DNA from: Blastococcus sp. HT6-4 | Lineage (GTDB): Bacteria > Actinomycetota > Actinomycetes > Mycobacteriales > Geodermatophilaceae | Direction of reading: 5' to 3' | Length of the DNA: 64,000 bases | Assembly (NCBI RefSeq): GCF_039679125.1 | Contig: NZ_CP155551.1 | Coordinates: 1,860,001 to 1,924,000 of the forward strand | Part shown: one piece after another, positions 7,868 to 18,977 of the stretch | How positions within the stretch are numbered: the stretch's first letter is position 1 | Layout of the letters: each line of letters begins with the position of its first letter | Position numbers and translations under genes: made by a program | The notes under the pieces: generated by a model | Database searches by the model: none | What the model saw: only the letters and a program-made list of their open reading frames with translations | What the model was told of the DNA's origin: nothing

Positions 7868-8452
7868 ATCACCGAGCCCCGCATCAACGACCGTATCCGC
7901 GTTCCCGAGGTCCGCCTGGTCGGTCCCGAGGGCGAGCAGGTCGGCATCGTGTCGATCGGCGAGGCGCTGCGCCTGGCGCAGGACTCCGAGCTCGACCTGG
8001 TCGAGGTCGCCCCCATGGCGCGGCCGCCGGTCGCCAAGCTCATGGACTACGGGAAGTTCAAGTACGAGTCCGCGCAGAAGGCCCGCGAGGCCCGGCGCAA
8101 CCAGGCGCTCACCGTCATCAAGGAGATGCGGCTGCGCCTGAAGATCGACCCGCACGACTACGAGACCAAGAAGGGCCACGTCGAGCGCTTCCTCAAGGGC
8201 GGCGACAAGGTCAAGATCACCGTGATGTTCCGCGGTCGCGAGCAGTCGCGCCCGGAGATGGGTTACCGCCTCCTGCAGCGGCTGGCTGCCGACGTCGCCG
8301 AGCTCGGCGTCGTCGAGTCCAACCCGAAGCAGGACGGACGGAACATGGTCATGGTGATCGCCCCGCACCGGAACCAGGCCGCAACCGACGCCGTGCGCCG
8401 CACGGCGAAGGCGGAGAAGCAGGCGGCCGACGAGCAGGCCTCGCAGGCCTGA
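7868..8452 (+). CDS. infC: Translation initiation factor IF-3, ATC start
   Basis: 194 residues. It binds the 30S subunit and checks start codon selection. The N-domain begins [19 protein letters not shown], then the lysine-rich linker ([17 protein letters not shown]) and the C-domain ([17 protein letters not shown], then [14 protein letters not shown]). The conserved N-terminus fixes the start at ATC 7868, which has a strong AGAGGAGAGG ribosome site just before it. A non-AUG start is known for infC in other bacteria, where IF3 discriminates against it and so limits its own synthesis. The frame remains open upstream to a GTG at 7739, but that would run translation through the leader hairpins and is unlikely. 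First gene of infC-rpmI-rplT. Confidence 0.93.
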   Translation: MTEPRINDRIRVPEVRLVGPEGEQVGIVSIGEALRLAQDSELDLVEVAPMARPPVAKLMDYGKFKYESAQKAREARRNQALTVIKEMRLRLKIDPHDYETKKGHVERFLKGGDKVKITVMFRGREQSRPEMGYRLLQRLAADVAELGVVESNPKQDGRNMVMVIAPHRNQAATDAVRRTAKAEKQAADEQASQA

Positions 8453-8486
8453 CCGGTCGCACCGAGACCGCACCACCGAAGACGGC

Positions 8487-8524
8487 CGGTGCCGTGCGGC
8501 AGCCCCGTGCTGCCGCCGGCACCG
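8487..8524 (+). promoter_or_regulatory. Hairpin between infC and rpmI
   Basis: CGGTGCC..GCGGCAG (8487-8502) pairs with CTGCCGC..GGCACCG (8510-8524): two 7-bp helices separated by a small asymmetric internal loop, apical loop CCCCGTG. It occupies most of the 98-nt gap before rpmI and lacks a T-run. It could be a processing site or a translational control element for L35/L20. Confidence 0.45.
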
Positions 8525-8550
8525 ACATCACCACGAACAGGACGAGGGAC

Positions 8551-8745
8551 ATGCCGAAGCAGAAGACCCACAAGGGCACGGCCAAGCGCGTGCGCGTGAC
8601 GGGTTCCGGAAAGCTCGTGCGGGAGCACACCAACAACCAGCACAAGTTCGAGGTGAAGTCGTCCTCGCGCAAGCGGCGGGTGAGCGGCATCGGCGTGCTG
8701 TCCCCGGCCGACGCCCCGCGCATGAAGAAGCTGCTCGGTCGCTGA
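8551..8745 (+). CDS. rpmI: 50S ribosomal protein L35 (bL35)
   Basis: 64 residues, the normal length for bL35, very basic, opening MPKQKTHKGTAKRVRVTGSG and containing the family HKFEVKSSSRKRR stretch. A component of the large ribosomal subunit. ATG 8551 is preceded by GGACGAGGG at a normal distance. Middle gene of the infC-rpmI-rplT operon, separated from rplT by 38 nt. Confidence 0.98.
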   Translation: MPKQKTHKGTAKRVRVTGSGKLVREHTNNQHKFEVKSSSRKRRVSGIGVLSPADAPRMKKLLGR

Positions 8746-8783
8746 GACCGCCCACCCCGTAACGAGAAGACAGGAGCTCTCAC

Positions 8784-9167
8784 GTGGCACGCGTGAAGCG
8801 GGCGGTCAACGCCCAGAAGAAGCGTCGGAGCACCCTCGAGGCCGCCAGCGGCTACCGGGGTCAGCGGTCCCGGCTGTACCGCAAGGCCAAGGAGCAGATC
8901 CTCCACTCCGCGACCTACAACTACCGCGACCGCAAGGCGCGCAAGGGTGACTTCCGCAAGCTGTGGATCACCCGGATCAACGCCGCGGCCCGCCTCAACG
9001 ACATGACCTACAACCGGTTCATGCAGGGGCTCAAGCTCGCGGGCATCGAGCTGGACCGTCGGGTCCTGGCCGAGCTCGCGGTGAACGAGCCGGCTGCCTT
9101 CGCCGCCCTGGTGGAGACCTCGCGCGCCGCGGTCGCCGCCGCGCCGGCCGGCGAGGCCGCCGCCTGA
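8784..9167 (+). CDS. rplT: 50S ribosomal protein L20 (bL20)
   Basis: 127 residues, normal length. N-terminal basic extension [20 protein letters not shown] binds 23S rRNA during early assembly; the globular domain carries [20 protein letters not shown] and the usual [13 protein letters not shown] segment. GTG start at 8784 with CAGGAG 8 nt upstream. L20 is the autoregulator of this operon in several other bacteria, so it is a candidate ligand for the leader or for the infC-rpmI hairpin. The C-terminal tail is Ala-rich, as in other actinobacteria. Confidence 0.98.
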   Translation: MARVKRAVNAQKKRRSTLEAASGYRGQRSRLYRKAKEQILHSATYNYRDRKARKGDFRKLWITRINAAARLNDMTYNRFMQGLKLAGIELDRRVLAELAVNEPAAFAALVETSRAAVAAAPAGEAAA

Positions 9168-9187
9168 CCAGGCGGCAGTGACATCCC

Positions 9188-9232
9188 GACGCCGTCGGTG
9201 ACCGGCCCCACGGGGCCGGCGCCGGCGGCGTC
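9188..9232 (+). terminator. Hairpin after rplT
   Basis: Inner stem CCGGCCCC (9202-9209) with GGGGCCGG (9212-9219), enclosed by GACGCCG (9188-9194) with CGGCGTC (9226-9232). It sits 21 nt past the rplT stop. No T-run. It probably ends the infC operon or attenuates read-through into the methylase gene. Confidence 0.55.
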
Positions 9233-9270
9233 GGTGTCTGTGCAGTCCCGTGCTGGGAAGTGGAGGAGAC

Positions 9271-10065
9271 GTGCCCGAGCTGCTGACCGAGCGCTCGGCC
9301 CGGGTCGTGGCGGCGCGCAAGCTCACCCGCCGGGCCGGCCGCGATGCCGCCGGTCTGTTCCTCGCCGAGGGACGCCAGGCCGTGGTGGAGGCGCTGGCCC
9401 GTCCCGACGGTGTCCGCGAGGTCTTCGCGACCGAGGCGGCGGCGGCCGTGCACTCCGACCTGCTGGCCCGGACCCCGGTGCCGGTGCGGATGGCCACCGA
9501 GAAGGCGGCCGCCGGGCTGTCGGAGACGGTGACGCCGCAGGGCCTGGTCGCGGTCTGCGAGCTGCGCGACGTCCACGCCGAGGCGCTGACGACGGCGCCG
9601 CCGCGGCTGGCCGTCGCCCTGGCCGAGCTGGCCGACCCGGGCAACGCGGGCACCGTGCTGCGGACGGCGGACGCCTGCGGAGCGGGGGCGGTGGTGTTCG
9701 GCGCCGGCTCGGCCGACCCGTACGGCGGCAAGGCCGTGCGCTCGAGCGCCGGGAGCCTGTTCCACGTCGACGTCGTCCGCGGCGCGGACCTCCACGAGCT
9801 GCTGCCCGCGCTGCGGGCGACCGGCGTCACGGTGCTCGCCGCCGACGGCGGGGGAGCGGCCGAGCTGCCCGCCCTGGTCGCCGGCGGCCGGCTCACCGGG
9901 CCGGTGCTGTGGCTGTTCGGCAACGAGGCGCGGGGCGTGCCGCCGTCCCTGGCCGCCCTGGCCGACGCGCGGGTGCGCATCCCGATGCGCGGCCGCGCGG
10001 AGAGCCTCAACCTCGCCGCGGCCGCGGCCATCTGCCTGTACACCACCCAGCTCGCCCAGGGCTGA
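9271..10065 (+). CDS. TrmH/SpoU-family rRNA methyltransferase
   Basis: 264 residues. An N-terminal SpoU substrate-binding domain (FLAEGRQAVVEAL) is followed by a SPOUT trefoil-knot methyltransferase. The three family motifs are visible: LADPGNAGTVLRTADACG, WLFGNEARGVP and RIPMRGRAESLNLAAAAAI. It 2'-O-methylates ribose in rRNA or tRNA using SAM; the exact target is not predictable. GTG 9271 follows a good GGAGGAG site. The placement after rplT is conserved in actinobacteria (tsnR in mycobacteria), and it is likely a ribosome-maturation gene cotranscribed in part with the operon. Confidence 0.93.
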   Translation: MPELLTERSARVVAARKLTRRAGRDAAGLFLAEGRQAVVEALARPDGVREVFATEAAAAVHSDLLARTPVPVRMATEKAAAGLSETVTPQGLVAVCELRDVHAEALTTAPPRLAVALAELADPGNAGTVLRTADACGAGAVVFGAGSADPYGGKAVRSSAGSLFHVDVVRGADLHELLPALRATGVTVLAADGGGAAELPALVAGGRLTGPVLWLFGNEARGVPPSLAALADARVRIPMRGRAESLNLAAAAAICLYTTQLAQG

Positions 10066-10085
10066 GCTGCGCCGCGGGCGAGAAG

Positions 10086-10117
10086 TCCCGGCCTGCCGTC
10101 CTCCGGGCCTGCCGGGA
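10086..10117 (+). terminator. Hairpin after the rRNA methylase gene
   Basis: TCCCGGC (10086-10092) pairs with GCCGGGA (10111-10117) around an 18-nt loop, 20 nt past the methylase stop codon. Weak evidence for a terminator. Confidence 0.35.
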
Positions 10118-10254
10118 TCCGGGCCGCCCCGTCGCTCTGCCCGGGATCGCAGGTCCGGCACGTGGTGGCGCACGTGACGATGCGGACGGGAGGATGTCGC
10201 CCGTCGTCGGACGTCCAGGACGTCGACACGGCGGTCACGGAGGTAGCGGGAACG

Positions 10255-10965
10255 GTGGACGACAGGCAACGGCCGGCCGATGCGCCAGGTGCGCCGGCCG
10301 GCACGATGACGCAGGGCGTTGCGGGGCCCGGGACGCTCGCGCCGCCGCGGACCGACGGACGCCGCTCCCGGTGGGCCGAGCACCGCCGGGCGCGGCGCGA
10401 GGAGCTCGTGGGAGCGGCCGTCGACGCGGTGCGGCTGGCCGGTCCCGACTTCGCCGTCGACGACGTCGCGCGCAGCGCCGGTGTCTCCAAGACGGTGATC
10501 TACCGGTACTTCAGCGACAAGGACGAGCTCGTCGACGCCGTCCTCGCGCGTATCTCCCAGGGGGTCCTGCTGCCCCGGCTGCTCGGGGGGCTGGCCGTCG
10601 ACCACCGCGACGAGCGGGAGCGCCTCCGCGCGGTCATCGCGGCGTTCGTCTCGCTGATCGAGGACGAGCCGGCGCTCTACCGGTTCGCCTACGCGCAGGC
10701 CGGACGGGCCGGCCGCGCCGACCTCGTGGCCGCCACGGAGCACGCGGTCGCCACCGCGCTGGGCGCGCTGCTGGCCCAGCGGCTGGCCGACGCCGGCCGC
10801 CCCCGGGAGGCCGCGATGACCTGGGCCTACGGGGTGGTGGGGATGGTGCAGCTCGCCGCGCACTGGTGGTCGGCCGCCCGCACGGTGTCCGCCGCCGATC
10901 TGGTCGACCAGCTGACCGCGCTGGCCGACGGCGGCCTCGGCACGTTGCTCCCACCCCGGAGCTGA
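10255..10965 (+). CDS. TetR family transcriptional regulator
   Basis: About 236 residues. After a Pro/Gly-rich leader of ~45 residues comes a TetR DNA-binding domain: FAVDDVARSAGVSKTVIYRY, then FSDKDELVDAVL. The C-terminal ligand domain is helical and of ordinary length, with a WAYGVVGMVQLAAHWW helix. Ligand and targets are unknown. The start is uncertain: GTG 10255 has a purine-rich stretch upstream, ATG 10306 is also possible, and the frame is open to 10162. No divergent partner lies nearby; it converges with the EAL protein gene. It may act on distant genes or itself. Confidence 0.85.
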   Translation: MDDRQRPADAPGAPAGTMTQGVAGPGTLAPPRTDGRRSRWAEHRRARREELVGAAVDAVRLAGPDFAVDDVARSAGVSKTVIYRYFSDKDELVDAVLARISQGVLLPRLLGGLAVDHRDERERLRAVIAAFVSLIEDEPALYRFAYAQAGRAGRADLVAATEHAVATALGALLAQRLADAGRPREAAMTWAYGVVGMVQLAAHWWSAARTVSAADLVDQLTALADGGLGTLLPPRS

Positions 10966-10982
10966 CCGGGCGGGGCCCCGGT
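10965..10982. terminator. Small bidirectional hairpin between convergent genes
   Basis: ACCGGG (10965-10970) pairs with CCCGGT (10977-10982) with a 6-nt loop. It fills the 18-bp gap between the TetR stop and the stop of the EAL gene on the other strand. Confidence 0.35.
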
Positions 10983-10983
10983 G

Positions 10984-13248
10984 TCAGCGCGAGGAGGCGG
11001 GCAGCCAGCCGGCCGCCCGGCCGACCGCGGCGAGGAGCCCCGCCACGTCGCCGGCGTCGACGGGGAAGCAGCCCGCGCCCGCGCGCGCCGTGACGACCAG
11101 GGGCACGCCGCCGATCACCACCGGCCCGCGGACGGCCGCCTCGAGCTCGGCGCGGATCCGGTCCGCCTCGCGCACGGCGGTGCCGGCCGCGAGGCCCGGG
11201 AGCACGACGACGAAGGAGTCCCGGGCCCAGCACGCCAGCAGGTCGCCGCGCCGGAGCCGTCCCCGCAGCCGCTGCGCCGCGACGGCCAGCAGCTCCTCGG
11301 CCGCCTTCGGCCCGTGCTCGTCCTCGACCTCGACCTCGGCCAGCCCCTGGAGCGCGACGATGACCAGGGCCACGGCGTCGCCGGTGGCGCGGGCGTTCCA
11401 GACCTCGATCTCCGCCTGCTCCAGCAGGTGCTGGCGGGAGGCCAGCCCGGCGAGCGGATCGGGCACCGACAGCTCCTCGATGCGGGCCAGGTAGGCGCGG
11501 GACCGGTCGCGCTCCTGCTCCAGCTCGCGCTGCGCCGTCACCCGCTCGGTGACGTCGACCTGCACACCGATGTACTGCACGACCTCGCCGGTCCCGTCGG
11601 TGACCGGCGCCAGGTGCAGCTCGTTCCACCAGGGCGTGCGCTCCGGCCCGCGGTGGTTGAGCAGCACCTCGCGGCACTCCCTACCCGCGGCGACGGCCGC
11701 CCGGATCCGGGACTGCGCCGCGGCGTCGGTGTCCGGGCCCTGAAGGAACCGGCAGTTGCGGCCCAGCAGCTCGGCACGGGGCAGGCCGACCAGCCGCTCG
11801 AACGCCGGGTTGACGTACACCAGCGGCTGATCGGGCAGCCGCACGTCGACCAGGCAGACCCCGCTCGGGGTGGCCTCGAGCGCGCGCCGGACGAGGGCGC
11901 TGTCGTCGAGCAGTTCGCCGGCCTGCGTGGCCGCCGCAACCACCTCGGCGGTCACCGGCACGGCGGGCGGCACGAGCGGCGCCCCGGCGCGCGGGGTCAC
12001 CCGGCCCAGGAGGCAACGGGCCGCGCGGACCGCCGTGTCGCGGTCGTAGGTCAGCGCGTACTCGAACTGCCGCTCCATGTCCGGGCCGGTGCTGCCGAGG
12101 TCGCGGGCGAGCAGCGCGACGCTGAAGTGCGGCGCGAGCACCACGACGTCCCACTCGCCGCGGACGGGGTCGCCCGGGGCCAGGTCGGCCCCCCGCAGTC
12201 CCGGCAGCGGCTCGGCCGGCAGGCCCTCGCCGAGCGCGCACACGAAGCCGGTGCGCTCGACGAGGTCCCGGTACCGCTGGGCGGTCGAGGGGGTGAAGTG
12301 GCGGGCCTCCTGGAACGTCCCGGTGACGACGCAGGTCTCGCCGAGGCGCAGCGCCTCCCGCTCCAGCTGCTTGCTGAGCTCGATGAGCAGCCCCTTCGGT
12401 GCACGGCGCGGCGCCGTCCCGGGGGGCAGACAGGCGAACGGTGAGCCGGCGTCGGTGCCGCCGGGATGCTCGGCCGGGGGCGGCAGGGCACCCACCGGCC
12501 GCGAGGAGTCCGGGGTCGGCGTGGGCCGCCCGAACAGCCACCCCTGGCCGACGCTGGCGCCCAGCGCCCGGGCCATGGCCAGGTGCGCGTGGTCCTCGAT
12601 CCCCTCGGCGAGGATCACGGCCCCGGTGGCCTGGGCGTAGGCGTTGACCGCGTTCATGATCTGCGCGATCGCCGGGCCGGGGCGCTCCTGCACGAGCCGG
12701 AGGTCCAGCTTGACGACGTCCGGGCGCAGCAGCGGCATGAAGGCCAGCGACATGGGGTCGGCGCCGACGTCGTCCAGCGCGATGCCCCAGCCGAGCTCCC
12801 GGACCCGCGCGACGGTGCGCAGCAGCTCCGCCGGGCGGGCGGCCAGCGCCCGCTCGGTGATCTCCAGGACCACCCGCAGCCCACCGGGGGCGGTCGAGGC
12901 GATGGCCAGCAGCTCGTCCAGCGGCGCGGTGTCGAGCACCTCCGGCTCGACGTTGACGAAGAGGGCGACCCCGGGCGGGAGGCCGTGCCCGGCCGCGCCG
13001 CGGAAGGCGGCGGCACGGCAGGCCTCGTCCAGCTCCGCGAGCAGGCCGGCCTCCCGGGCGGCGGCGAAGAGGTGGTCGGGCCGCTCCAGCGGGCCCTGCG
13101 GTCCGCGCGCGAGCGCCTCGAAGGCGACGACGCGGCCGGTGTCCAGCTCGACGATCGGCTGGAAGACGCTGCGCACCCCACCGGGGCGGAGGGCCTCGGC
13201 GAGGGCGGGGTCGGGCAGAGGGCGAACGGGGTCCACGTCAAGCGCCAT
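10984..13248 (-). CDS. EAL-DICT-LOV-GGDEF signalling protein
   Basis: 754 residues, cytoplasmic. (1) Residues 25-240: EAL domain with FEALARG (44-46), VLEITERAL, the acidic pair LDD (159-160), K180 and AEGIE (214-218), so c-di-GMP phosphodiesterase activity is plausible. (2) 285-415: DICT sensory domain, ending FEYALTYDRDTAVRAARCLL. (3) 450-570: PAS domain with full LOV features, GRNCRFLQGPDTD with the photo-reactive Cys499, N531, N542 and GVQVDVT (Q563). (4) 595-745: GGDEF domain with the signature replaced by ARDSF, hence probably inactive in synthesis. Start ATG 13248 is chosen by domain content; the frame is open to 13434. Domain order with EAL first is unusual. It likely degrades c-di-GMP in response to blue light or another signal. 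Confidence 0.9.
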   Translation of the reverse strand: MALDVDPVRPLPDPALAEALRPGGVRSVFQPIVELDTGRVVAFEALARGPQGPLERPDHLFAAAREAGLLAELDEACRAAAFRGAAGHGLPPGVALFVNVEPEVLDTAPLDELLAIASTAPGGLRVVLEITERALAARPAELLRTVARVRELGWGIALDDVGADPMSLAFMPLLRPDVVKLDLRLVQERPGPAIAQIMNAVNAYAQATGAVILAEGIEDHAHLAMARALGASVGQGWLFGRPTPTPDSSRPVGALPPPAEHPGGTDAGSPFACLPPGTAPRRAPKGLLIELSKQLEREALRLGETCVVTGTFQEARHFTPSTAQRYRDLVERTGFVCALGEGLPAEPLPGLRGADLAPGDPVRGEWDVVVLAPHFSVALLARDLGSTGPDMERQFEYALTYDRDTAVRAARCLLGRVTPRAGAPLVPPAVPVTAEVVAAATQAGELLDDSALVRRALEATPSGVCLVDVRLPDQPLVYVNPAFERLVGLPRAELLGRNCRFLQGPDTDAAAQSRIRAAVAAGRECREVLLNHRGPERTPWWNELHLAPVTDGTGEVVQYIGVQVDVTERVTAQRELEQERDRSRAYLARIEELSVPDPLAGLASRQHLLEQAEIEVWNARATGDAVALVIVALQGLAEVEVEDEHGPKAAEELLAVAAQRLRGRLRRGDLLACWARDSFVVVLPGLAAGTAVREADRIRAELEAAVRGPVVIGGVPLVVTARAGAGCFPVDAGDVAGLLAAVGRAAGWLPASSR

Positions 13249-13510
13249 CGGCCGCCGGGCCGGCCGCCCGAAGCCGGATCGGCCGCGGCCACCCCGAAGG
13301 GGGAGATCGGCCCGGCGGGGTCGTGGACGACGAGACGTCCTCATCGGGCGTGCACCGCCGTGCACAGCGAGGCGAGCGCCCGGCGGATTCGGCGCGTTCA
13401 CCGGCCGTTCACCGAGAATGCACCGTTCTAGCACTCTGCGTTAACGCTATACAGTCCCCGGTCACCCGGGTTGCCGTCGCGCGCGGGTCTCTACCGCAAG
13501 GGAGAACGCG

Positions 13511-14356
13511 GTGCTCGTCATCGTCCGGCCCCGCCGCCTGACTCTCGTCCTGATCGGTGTCGCCGTCCTGCTCGGAGCCGTCAGCCTCACCGTCAACCTT
13601 CTCGCGTTCCGGGCCGGGACCACGCAGACGCCGGTGGCGGGAAGCCTGGGAGCCGGCCCGCAGGACTTCTTCAACGTCGACCGGGAGGCGAATCTCCCGA
13701 CCTGGTTCGCTACCGCCGTGCTCCTGCTCGCGGCTGCATCGGTGGCCGGCGTCGCGGCATGGGCGTCCCGCACCCGCGACCGCTGGCGCTGGCACTGGTG
13801 GGTCCTCGCGGCGACTTTCTGCTATCTGTCGATCGACGAACTCGTGCGGCTGCACGAGAAGGCCATCGGGCCCGTGAGCCAGGTCATCGACGCGACCGGC
13901 ATCTTCACCTTCGGCTGGTGGGTCCCGGCGGCTCCGCTGGTGATCGTCTTCGCCATCGCCTACCTCCGCTTCCTCCGCGCGCTGCCCGCGAAGGTCGGCG
14001 GCCTCATGGTGCTCGCCGGCGCCCTGTACGTCGGGGGCGCCATGGGCATGGAGATCGTGGGCAGCTGGGTGGCCGATGCCCGAGGGACGCTGTCCCCGGC
14101 GTACAGCGTCGTCACCACGGTGGAGGAGATGCTCGAGATGCTCGGCGTCATCGTCTTCCTGCACGCCGTGGCCACGTACGCCAACTCGCGCCTGACGGTC
14201 GTCGATGCCTCCCGTGCGACCGCTCCCACGGTGCAGGCTGCCGACCCCGGTCCTCGCCGCTCCCATCGCGCCGCGCAGCCGGCGAGGCCGGTGACCGGCA
14301 TGGTGGGCCCGAGGCCCGCGGCGGAAGCGGGACTGGGCGACCGCCGGGGGCGCTGA
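13511..14356 (+). CDS. Six-TM membrane protein, function unknown
   Basis: 281 residues with about six hydrophobic segments (near 10-32, 64-84, 96-112, 133-153, 162-181, 204-226) and a charged C-terminal tail of about 50 residues. Conserved-looking acidic and His residues sit in or beside the membrane: SIDELVRLHE, GMEIVGS and TVEEMLEMLG. Such a pattern can mark a metal site, but I cannot assign a family. GTG 13511 follows AAGGGAG. The 262-bp region shared with the divergent EAL gene contains a possible -10 TATACA at 13448-13453. No partner gene is evident; it ends before the EamA gene, which faces it. Confidence 0.6.
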   Translation: MLVIVRPRRLTLVLIGVAVLLGAVSLTVNLLAFRAGTTQTPVAGSLGAGPQDFFNVDREANLPTWFATAVLLLAAASVAGVAAWASRTRDRWRWHWWVLAATFCYLSIDELVRLHEKAIGPVSQVIDATGIFTFGWWVPAAPLVIVFAIAYLRFLRALPAKVGGLMVLAGALYVGGAMGMEIVGSWVADARGTLSPAYSVVTTVEEMLEMLGVIVFLHAVATYANSRLTVVDASRATAPTVQAADPGPRRSHRAAQPARPVTGMVGPRPAAEAGLGDRRGR

Positions 14357-14423
14357 TCCGGCGGACGCCGACGCCGGGGAAGCAGCGGGGCCCGGAACGG
14401 CCGCGGGGACCCGGAGCGGACGA

Positions 14424-15272
14424 TCAGCCCGGCAGCGTGATGAGGACGACGGCGGCGCCCGCGGAGACCAGCCCGGCCAGCTGGGCGGGCACCAGCCGCT
14501 CGCGCAGCACCACCTGGGCGAGCACCACGGTGCTGACCGGGTAGAGCGAGGCGAGCACCCCGGTGATCGCCAGCTGCCCGCCGGTCTGGGTGGCCAGCAG
14601 GAACAGCGCGTTCGCCGTCATGTCGCCGATCCCGGACACCAGCACGAGGGGCAGCGCCGCCCGGTTCGGCCGCAGCGACTGGCCGCTGGTGAGCGCGACC
14701 GCGGCCACGAGGGTCACCGAGGCCAGCCGCGCGGCGACCAGCGGGGTGAGGCCGGCGTCCTGGGAGGTGCGGTCGAGCAGCACGAAGAACAGGCCGAACG
14801 CCGCGCCGGCGACGAGCGCCGGCGTGAGGCTCGCCGGACGGGCGCCGCGCAGCGCGGCCAGCCCGCCCTCGGCGGAGACCAGGACGACGGCGGCGAGTGC
14901 CAGCACGATGCCCGCCGTCGCCCAGGGGCCGATCCGCTCGCCGCCGAGCGTCCCCACGAGCACCGGCACGGCGGCGGCGGTGACCGCGGTGACCGGGGCG
15001 ACCACGCTCATCACCCCGCGTGCGAGCGCGCGGAAGAAGATCAGCAGCCCGGCCGCGCCGGCCAGCCCGGCCGCCGCACCGGTCCACAGATCGGCCGCGG
15101 TCGCCGGCCCACCGAGCCAGGGGAGCAGCGCCACCAGCGCCACCAGGCCCGCCAGCTGGGACAGCGCCACCACGCCGAACACCGACGTCCGCCGGCTGGC
15201 GAGCCCGCCCAGGAAGTCCGAGGCCCCGTAGACGACCGCCGACGCCAGCGCCAGCACGACCGCCACACGCAC
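14424..15272 (-). CDS. EamA/DMT-family transporter
   Basis: 282 residues with ten predicted membrane segments arranged as two EamA repeats: the first opens with VVLALASAVVYGASDFLGG, the second with TPALVAGAAFGLFFVLLD. The end of each repeat carries the usual conserved stretch (VSAEGG; LYPVSTVVLAQVVLRERL). Members export amino acids, nucleosides or other small metabolites across the cytoplasmic membrane; the substrate is unknown. GTG start at 15272. Divergent from pheS; a 17-bp palindrome lies just upstream of its start, a likely operator. Confidence 0.88.
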   Translation of the reverse strand: MRVAVVLALASAVVYGASDFLGGLASRRTSVFGVVALSQLAGLVALVALLPWLGGPATAADLWTGAAAGLAGAAGLLIFFRALARGVMSVVAPVTAVTAAAVPVLVGTLGGERIGPWATAGIVLALAAVVLVSAEGGLAALRGARPASLTPALVAGAAFGLFFVLLDRTSQDAGLTPLVAARLASVTLVAAVALTSGQSLRPNRAALPLVLVSGIGDMTANALFLLATQTGGQLAITGVLASLYPVSTVVLAQVVLRERLVPAQLAGLVSAGAAVVLITLPG

Positions 15273-15292
15273 CCCCGCCTGCCTCGTTCCAC

Positions 15293-15309
15293 GATCAGCT
15301 CACCTGATC
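15293..15309. promoter_or_regulatory. Palindrome upstream of the EamA gene
   Basis: GATCAG-CTCAC-CTGATC is a perfect 6+5+6 inverted repeat located 21-37 nt upstream of the EamA GTG start. Its position suits a repressor operator. No regulator gene lies adjacent. Confidence 0.4.
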
Positions 15310-15314
15310 ATGGC

Positions 15315-15350
15315 GCGTCCTCCCGCGGCGTCTGCGGTGGGGGAGGACGC
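15315..15350 (+). promoter_or_regulatory. Hairpin upstream of pheS
   Basis: GCGTCCTCCC (15315-15324) pairs with GGGAGGACGC (15341-15350): a perfect 10-bp stem with a GC-rich loop that can add pairs. It lies about 100 nt before pheS. I find no phenylalanine-rich leader peptide and no T-box, so an attenuator is possible but unproven. Confidence 0.35.
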
Positions 15351-15360
15351 TGCGCGGTGA

Positions 15361-18969
<3,609 letters not shown>

Positions 18970-18977
<8 letters not shown>

